Source: Flavobacteriales bacterium
GTDB lineage: Bacteria; Bacteroidota; Bacteroidia; Flavobacteriales_F; PHOS-HE28
Reading direction: 5' to 3'
NCBI GenBank assembly: GCA_016702645.1
Contig: JADJDP010000003.1
Span: 1-64,000 of the forward strand
DNA: 64,000 nt
The notes under the pieces are model-generated. The model had not been told where the DNA came from. It did not search any database and worked only from the letters and a program-made list of their open reading frames with translations. The position numbers and the translations under genes are program-made. This document shows, one piece after another, positions 57,901-64,000 of the stretch; position 1 is the stretch's first letter; each line of letters opens with the position of its first letter.

Positions 57901-60900
57901 CGCTCACGCTCTGCTCCAATGGAGCGGCTGTTGGGTTGATCACCGGATTGGGTGGTGTGCCTGCTGCTGGTGGTGCATGGAGCGGCCCGAGTCCGGTTGT
58001 CGGTGGCAACTACGATCCCGCGACGATGACCGCGGGTGTGTACACCTACACGGTCACGGGCGTTGCACCATGCGCGAACGCAAGTGCCACGGTAACGGTT
58101 GCGGAGACGAGTTCGCCGGATGCTGGCAGCAACGGCAGCTTGACGGTCTGCGGTGATGGAACTGCGACGGACCTCTTCGCGGAACTGGGCGGTACGCCGG
58201 ATGCTGGTGGAACGTGGAGCGGTCCGAGCGCGATCGTTGGCGGTAGCTACGATCCGGCGACAATGAACCCAGGCGTGTACACGTACACGCTCAACGCCAC
58301 TGCACCATGTGTTGGCGCGAGCGCAACGGTCACTGTCACGGAGAACGTTTCGACGAACGCAGGCGCGGATGGATCATCACGGTCTGCGACATCGGCGCAG
58401 CGGTGAACCTCTTCGCACAACTCGGCGGTACTCCATCCGCAGGCGGCGCGTGGAGCGGCCCCAGCCCGGTTGTCGGTGGCAACTACGATCCTGGGACGAT
58501 GACCGCCGGTGTTTACACCTACACTGTTACTGGTGTAGCTCCCTGCGCGAACGCGAGCGCAACGGTGACCGTAGCAGAGACGAGTTCACCGGATGCTGGC
58601 AGCAACGGCAGCGTGACGGTCTGCGGTGATGGAACTGCGACGGACCTCTTCACGGAACTCGGCGGTACGCCGGATGCTGGTGGAACGTGGAGCGGCCCGA
58701 GCGCGATCGTTGGCGGCAGCTACGATCCGGCCACGATGACCCCCGGCGTGTACACCTACACGCTCACCGCCACAGCGCCTTGTGTTAGCGCGAGCGCCAC
58801 GGTCACTGTGACGGAGAACGCTTCGACGAACGCGGGCGCGGATGGATCGATCACGGTCTGCGACATCGGTGCAGCGGTGAACCTGTTTGCACAACTGGGT
58901 GGTACTCCATCGGCAGGCGGTGCTTGGAGCGGACCAAGTCCGGTTGTCGGTGGCAACTACGATCCGGCAACGATGACGGCGGGAGTTTACACCTACACGG
59001 TCGCGGGCGTTGCGCCCTGCGCGAACGCAAGCGCAACAGTGACCGTAGCAGAGACGAGTTCGCCGGATGCTGGCAGCAACGGCAGCGTCACCGTGTGCGG
59101 CGATGGAGTTGCAACGGACCTCTTCACGGAACTCGGCGGCACACCCGATGCTGGTGGAACGTGGAGCGGCCCGAGCGCGATCGTTGGCGGCAACTACGAT
59201 CCGGCCACGATGAACCCAGGCGTGTACACGTACACGCTCAACGCCACTGCACCGTGCGTTAGCGCGAGCGCAACGGTCACCGTCGCGGAGAACGCTACCA
59301 ACGAACGCTGGCACGGATGATCGATCACAGTCTGCGACATTGGCGCAGCGGTGAACCTGTTTGCACAACTGGGAGGTACTCCATCGGCAGGCGGTGCTTG
59401 GAGCGGCCCAAGCCCTGTTGTCGGTGGCAACTACGATCCGGCAACTATGACCGCCGGTGTTTACACCTACACGGTCACGGGTGTTGCACCGTGCGCGAAC
59501 GCAAGCGCAGCGGTCACTGTCGCAGAGACGAGTTCACCGGATGCTGGCAGCAACGGCAGCGTGACGGTCTGCGGTGATGGAACTGCGACGGACCTCTTCA
59601 CACAACTCGGCGGTACGCCCGATGCTGGTGGAACGTGGAGCGGCCCGAGCGCGATCGTTGGCGGTAGCTACGATCCGGCGACGATGAACCCGGGTGTGTA
59701 CACCTACACGCTTAGCGCAACGGCGCCATGCGTGAGCGCGAGCGCCACGGTCACGGTCACTGAGAACGCCGCGACGAACGCGGGCACGGATGGATCGATC
59801 ACGGTCTGCGACATCGGCGCGGCGGTGAACCTGTTTGCTCAACTGGGCGGTACTCCATCTTCAGGCGGTGCATGGAGCGGCCCAAGTCCGGTTGTCGGTG
59901 GCAACTACGATCCGGCAACAATGACGGCGGGCGTGTATACCTATACGGTCACGGGCGTTGCGCCATGCGCGAACGCAAGTGCAACGGTAACAGTGGCGGA
60001 GACGAGTTCGCCGGATGCAGGTAGCAACGGCAGCGTCACCGTGTGTGGTGATGGAGTTGCAACGAACCTCTTCACCGAACTGGGCGGCACACCGGATGCT
60101 GGTGGAACGTGGAGCGGTCCGAGCGCGATCGTTGGCGGTAGCTACGATCCGGCGACCATGAACCCCGGCGTGTACACCTACACGCTCAGCGCCACGGCAC
60201 CGTGCGTTGGCGCCAGCGCAACGGTCACGGTCACGGAGAACGCTACCAACGAACGCAGGCAGCGGATGGATCGATCACGGTCTGCGACATCGGTGCAGCG
60301 GTGAACCTTTTCGCACAACTTGGCGGTACTCCCTCCGCTGGTGGTGCATGGAGCGGCCCAAGTCCGGTTGTCGGTGGCAACTACGATCCGGCGACGATGA
60401 CGGCGGGTGTGTACACCTACACGGTCACGGGCGTTGCGCCATGCGCGAACGCAAGTGCCACGGTAACGGTTGCGGAGACGAGTTCGCCGGATGCTGGTGC
60501 GGATGCCAACGTCGCCCTGTGCAGCAGCAGCGGATCCATCGATCTCTTCGCGCAGCTTGGTGGGACACCCGATGTCGGAGGTATATGGTCCGGTCCTAGC
60601 GTGCTTGTTGGTTCATCTTTCGACCCAGCAACGATGACGGAGGGCATCTACACCTACACCCTTTCTGGTGCGGCCCCCTGCGCATCGGCAACGGCGAGCG
60701 TGACCGTGATCGTGGAGGTCGCTCCCGATGCTGGTTCGCCTGGATCCATCCAACTCTGTCCCGGTAGTGCGAGCGTGGACCTCTTCACGTTGCTGGGCGG
60801 TTCGCCACAGGCAGGAGGTACATGGACCGGCCCGGACGGTGGTGCGTTCGATGGCATATTCGATCCCGGTAGTGATGCTGCAGGCGATCACACATATACG

Positions 60901-62702
60901 ATCACAGGAACCGTTTGCATCACCGCATCGGCAGTCGTTGCCGTGACCGTGCTTCCAGGTCCCGATGCTGGAGATGACGGTGTCATCAGCGTTTGCAGCA
61001 CACAAGCTGGGTTCGCGCTCGTATCCCAGCTTGGAGGGACTCCGGATGCGGGGGGGGCTTGGACGAACGCACAAGGTGTTGGTGTCCCTGCAACGTTCGA
61101 CCCAGCCACCGGTACCTCGAACACCTTCACCTACACGGTGAGCGGTTCTGCGAACTGCCCCGATGATCAGGCCACGCTTGCCATCACGGTGAACATAGCG
61201 CCGCAAGCGGGCACCGATGGAAGCTTGACGTTGTGCGCCAGTTCACCTGCGGTTTCGCTTTTCGATGGGCTTGGAGGAACGCTTGATGCTGGTGGTGCTT
61301 GGACCGGCCCCGATGCGCAACCGCACGGTACGATCCTCGACCCCGCTACGGATGTGAGCGGCATTTACACCTACACGGTTTCGGGTATTGCACCATGCGT
61401 TGACGCGAGCGCCACCGTGAACGTCACGATCAATCCGGTACCTTACGCCGGCGAGGATGGCCAGCTCATCATCTGCACGTCCGCGCCCGCGGTGAACCTG
61501 ATCACCTTGCTGGGTGGCGTGCCGCAATCAGGCGGGACGTGGAGCGATCCGGATGGACAACCGAGCAATGGATCCTTCGCACCCTCAACGGGAACAGAAG
61601 GGGTGTACACCTACACGATCGCCGGTATCGCTCCGTGCGTCAACGACTTCTCCACCGTTACGGTGACAACGAGCATCGCAGGGAACGCAGGTGGTGACGC
61701 GAGCATCACATTGTGCTTCGATGGTCCGGGTGTGGATCTCTTCACCCAATTGACCGGCCAGCCTGATGCGAACGGTACGTGGACGGCTCCCGATGGCGCT
61801 CCTTCCGCCGGTTTCGTCGATCCCGCGAGTGCACCGGAGGGCGCGTACACGTACACGGTGACACCTCCAACGCCCTGCCCTGCCGTGAGCGCCGTCGTTG
61901 ATGTGGGCGTGATCGAACCCGTGGTGACCACCTTCTTGGCGGAGAGCGATGGTTCATGCGCTCCTTTGGAAGTGAGCTTCTCACATGGCTACACCGGCCC
62001 GGGAATTTGCACATGGATCCTCGGTAACGGGGACATCGTGCAAGATTGCTCACCCTTGGTCGCGACCTACAGCGATCCGGGCAGCTACGACGTCACCCTC
62101 ATCATCGATGCCGGGAATATCTGCGGGGCCGATACGGTGACGATCGAGGATGCGGTACTCGTGTACACACAACCGGTGGCGGATTTCGAGATGGTGCCGC
62201 CGAACATCAACACGCTCGATCCGCTCGCCTACCTGAACAACACTTCCGCTGGCGCAAATGCGTACGTGTGGACGATCGATGACGCGTTCACTTCCACTGA
62301 TGAGGATGTCCGTTATCTCTTCTCAGCGGAACTCGGGACCGAACATGTCATTTGCCTGGTTGCCATCGCTGCGGCCTCCTGTACGGATACCCTGTGCAAG
62401 GTCCTCACGGTCGAGGATGGCCTCGCGTGTATGTGCCGAACACGTTCACGCCGGACAACAACGAGGTCAACGAGACCTTCAAGCCGATCGTGGCGGGCAT
62501 CGATCCACGATTCTACCTCTTCGAGATCTACGACCGCTGGGGTTTGCGCCTCTTCAGCACCACGGACCCCGAGGCTTTCTGGGATGGCACGCTCGGTGGT
62601 GAACAGGCCCCACAGGATGTGTATGTATGGAAGCTCATTGCGAAGGACGCATACAGTGGCGATCGTGTGGAGCGTATCGGCCATGTGACCTTGCTGCGCT
62701 GA
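51934..62702 (+). CDS. Giant repeat-rich surface protein with gliding-motility C-terminal domain (T9SS type B); many frame breaks
   Basis: About 3,590 residues if read through. Signal segment (about 1-35), an N-terminal region (about 36-400) that begins DHFAGASVTYQCTGVPANQY, as in many Bacteroidota gliding-associated surface proteins, then 37 repeats of about 79 residues (53145-61920), a PKD-like region (about 61921-62415, GSYDVTLIIDAGNICGADTV) and a CHU_C domain (VPNTFTPDNNEVNETF to VERIGHVTLLR) that directs type IX export. Frame changes are seen near 53979, 55337, 55560 (local), 55951-56050 (three), 56594, 57487, 58372, 59300 (local), 60255 and 62420. Each can be repaired by a 1-base change to match neighbouring repeats. 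Likely an adhesin or filament on the cell surface; ligand unknown. Confidence 0.9.
53145..61920 (+). repeat. 37 tandem 237-bp (79-residue) repeats
   Basis: Units begin at roughly 237-bp spacing (for example 54092, 54329, 54566, 54803). Consensus per unit: NAGTNGTLTLCSS, LFAQLGGTPQAGGAWSGPSP, VVGGNYDPATMTAGVYTYTV, GVAPCANATATVTVTENA. Each has two Cys (positions about 11 and 64) that could form one disulfide. Units 5-21 alternate two subtypes (CSSDGSTSLFAQ and CSNGASVGLITG). Units 22-31 alternate two others (CGDGTATDLFTE with SAIVGGSYDPATMNPG, and CDIGAAVNLFAQ). The outer units 1-4 and 32-37 are diverged. Confidence 0.92.
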
Positions 62703-62721
62703 CGGCGAGGGGCCATCCGTC

Positions 62722-62729
62722 TATCTTTG
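62722..62729 (+). promoter_or_regulatory. Bacteroidota -7 box TATCTTTG
   Basis: Exact TAnnTTTG match 37 nt before the TTG start at 62767, in the 64-bp gap after the giant gene. Confidence 0.55.
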
Positions 62730-62766
62730 GCGGCCTCCGCCGATCGGGGGAACAACCACACGTCCG

Positions 62767-63486
62767 TTGTCCGAGCGCCTGGTCATCATCCCCACTTACA
62801 ACGAGCAGGAGAACATCCGCAGCATCGTTGAGCATGTCCTCGGGTTGCTGCCTGCGTTCCACATCCTCGTGGTGGATGACAACTCGAAGGACGGAACCGC
62901 GGATACGGTGAAAGCGCTCATGAGCGAGCATCCCGGTCGGGTGCATATCCTGCAACGGGCGGGCAAGCTCGGTCTCGGCACTGCTTACATCGCCGGCTTC
63001 AAGTGGGCCTTGGAGAAGGGCTACGGTTTCATTTTCGAGATGGACGCCGACTTTTCCCACAACCCGGACGATCTCGTGCGCTTGTACGATGCCTGTGCAA
63101 CCGGTGGTGCTGACATGAGCGTGGGTTCGCGCTATGTGAAGGGTGGGGGCGTTAGCGATTGGAGCTGGGACCGAGTGATGCTCAGCTATTGCGCTTCGCT
63201 CTATGTGCGGGCCATCCTCTGGCTGGGCGTGCGCGACACCACAGCGGGTTTCGTCTGTTATCAACGCCATGTGCTCGAAGCATTGCCGCTCGATGGGATC
63301 CAGTTCATCGGCTATGCGTTCCAGATCGAGATGAAGTATCGTGTGCGCCTCGCTGGTTTCCGCATTGCCGAGGTGCCCATCACGTTCAAGGACCGTGAGA
63401 AGGGGACGAGCAAGATGAACTCGAGCATCTTCAAGGAAGCCATCGTGGGCGTGCTGCGGATGCGCTTGTCGATCCCAAGGCCATGA
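62767..63486 (+). CDS. Polyprenol-phosphate mannosyltransferase-like glycosyltransferase (GT2)
   Basis: 239 residues, TTG start (MSERLVIIPTYNEQENI). Nucleotide-sugar site VVDDNSKDGTAD, FEMDADFSHNP (DAD metal motif), SRYVKGGG, and FKDREKGTSKMN near the end match dolichol/polyprenol monophosphate mannose synthases. Transfers a hexose from a nucleotide sugar to polyprenol phosphate at the membrane, for later glycan or protein glycosylation. No C-terminal membrane domain. Its stop overlaps the dihydroorotase ATG (ATGA), a pairing conserved in Bacteroidota. Confidence 0.93.
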   Translation: MSERLVIIPTYNEQENIRSIVEHVLGLLPAFHILVVDDNSKDGTADTVKALMSEHPGRVHILQRAGKLGLGTAYIAGFKWALEKGYGFIFEMDADFSHNPDDLVRLYDACATGGADMSVGSRYVKGGGVSDWSWDRVMLSYCASLYVRAILWLGVRDTTAGFVCYQRHVLEALPLDGIQFIGYAFQIEMKYRVRLAGFRIAEVPITFKDREKGTSKMNSSIFKEAIVGVLRMRLSIPRP

Positions 63487-64000
63487 GCGCCTTCGTCTTG
63501 CGTGATGCACAGGTCGTGAACGAGGGTCGGACCTTGCACGCCGATGTGCTGATCCGCGATGGCTACATCGAGCGCGTTGCGGGAGAAGGGATCGGAGCTG
63601 TGAAGAGCGCGCGCGACTTCGACGCGAAGGGTCGCCACTTGTTACCGGGCGCCATTGATGACCAGGTCCACTTTCGCGAGCCGGGGCTCACGCACAAGGA
63701 GGATATCCTTCACGGAAGCATCGCCGCTGCTGCCGGTGGCATCACCAGTTTCATGGAGATGCCCAACACGGTTCCGCAAACCCTGACGCAGGAACTACTT
63801 GCAGCCAAGTACGCGCTCGGCGCTTCTTCCTCCGTGGTGAACCACTCCTTCTACATGGGCGTGGCGAACGACAACTTGCAGGAGGTCCTACGCACGGATC
63901 CCAAGACCGTTTGTGGATTGAAGGCTTTCCTGGGATCCAGCACCGGCAATATGCTGGTGGACGATCCGGTCACCCTCGATCGGCTTTTCCGCGAGGCGCA
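63483..64000 (+). CDS. pyrC: Dihydroorotase (partial, 3' end beyond the window)
   Basis: At least 172 residues from ATG 63483 (MSAFVLRDAQVVNEGRTLHA). The metal-site region is DDQVHFREPGLTHKEDI, with Gln in place of the first His of the DxHxH motif, as in the usual Bacteroidota form. EMPNTVPQT and the probable carbamylated Lys in CGLKAFLGSSTGNM follow. Catalyses ring closure of carbamoyl aspartate to dihydroorotate in pyrimidine synthesis. The allantoinase-like AllB/PyrC subgroup is the alternative label. The sequence runs off the end of the window with no frame break. Confidence 0.92.
   Translation, partial: MSAFVLRDAQVVNEGRTLHADVLIRDGYIERVAGEGIGAVKSARDFDAKGRHLLPGAIDDQVHFREPGLTHKEDILHGSIAAAAGGITSFMEMPNTVPQTLTQELLAAKYALGASSSVVNHSFYMGVANDNLQEVLRTDPKTVCGLKAFLGSSTGNMLVDDPVTLDRLFREA

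Overview
The window is high-GC chromosomal DNA from a member of the Bacteroidota, most likely a high-GC Flavobacteriales-type lineage. The evidence is SprA (Sov) of the type IX secretion and gliding machinery, several proteins with T9SS C-terminal sorting domains (type A and one gliding-motility type B/CHU_C), DUF6089 and DUF5689 proteins, TonB receptors and SusC-like plugs, and promoter boxes of the Bacteroidota form TAnnTTTG (also TAnnTTCG). Several conserved Bacteroidota neighbourhoods are present: ruvA-sprA-gcvH-vanZ, uppS-bamA-ompH-ompH-murI, CBS-pdxJ-alpha/beta hydrolase, and glycosyltransferase-dihydroorotase.

Layout. 1-2.0 kb: end of a His/Asp-rich protein and a ZntA/CadA-like metal P-type ATPase. 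2.0-4.1 kb: an orphan protein, a 21/63-bp minisatellite bounded by inverted repeats, and a fibronectin-III-like protein with a strong terminator. 4.2-7.9 kb: a secreted peptidylarginine deiminase, a decayed metal-associated patch (DUF3703 gene, Cys-rich fragment, IS3 transposase remnant) and a T9SS cargo protein. 7.8-17.5 kb: sirtuin, ruvA, sprA, gcvH, vanZ. 17.5-23.8 kb: sulfate activation (cysC, cysD, cysN), deoC, and a plug-protein/ECF sigma/membrane-anchored TPR operon. 23.9-28.2 kb: Nfu, a metal-linked TonB receptor operon with a secreted HMA protein, and a gamma carbonic anhydrase. 28.2-34.4 kb: murI, two OmpH/Skp chaperones, bamA, uppS, DUF6089. 34.6-39.8 kb: KdpD-like kinase, KdpE-like regulator, Kup K+ transporter and a porin. 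39.9-45.2 kb: nadK, a BamA/TamA-like protein, CBS protein, pdxJ, hydrolase, secreted hypothetical. 45.3-51.7 kb: an endonuclease/phosphatase lipoprotein facing a TonB receptor, DUF5689 lipoprotein and T9SS protein. 51.9-62.7 kb: one giant surface protein of about 3,590 residues with 37 repeats of 79 residues. 62.8-64.0 kb: polyprenol-phosphate glycosyltransferase and the start of dihydroorotase.

A strong theme is the outer surface: T9SS core (SprA), T9SS cargo (PAD, two type A proteins, the giant adhesin), outer-membrane assembly (BamA, TamA-like, Skp) and TonB receptors. A second theme is that about a dozen genes, including essential ones (uppS, sprA), carry single-base indels, often in homopolymers. 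This pattern points to residual consensus errors from long-read assembly more than to biological decay, so I annotate these as single genes and state where the frame breaks. No rRNA, tRNA, CRISPR array or complete insertion sequence was seen.
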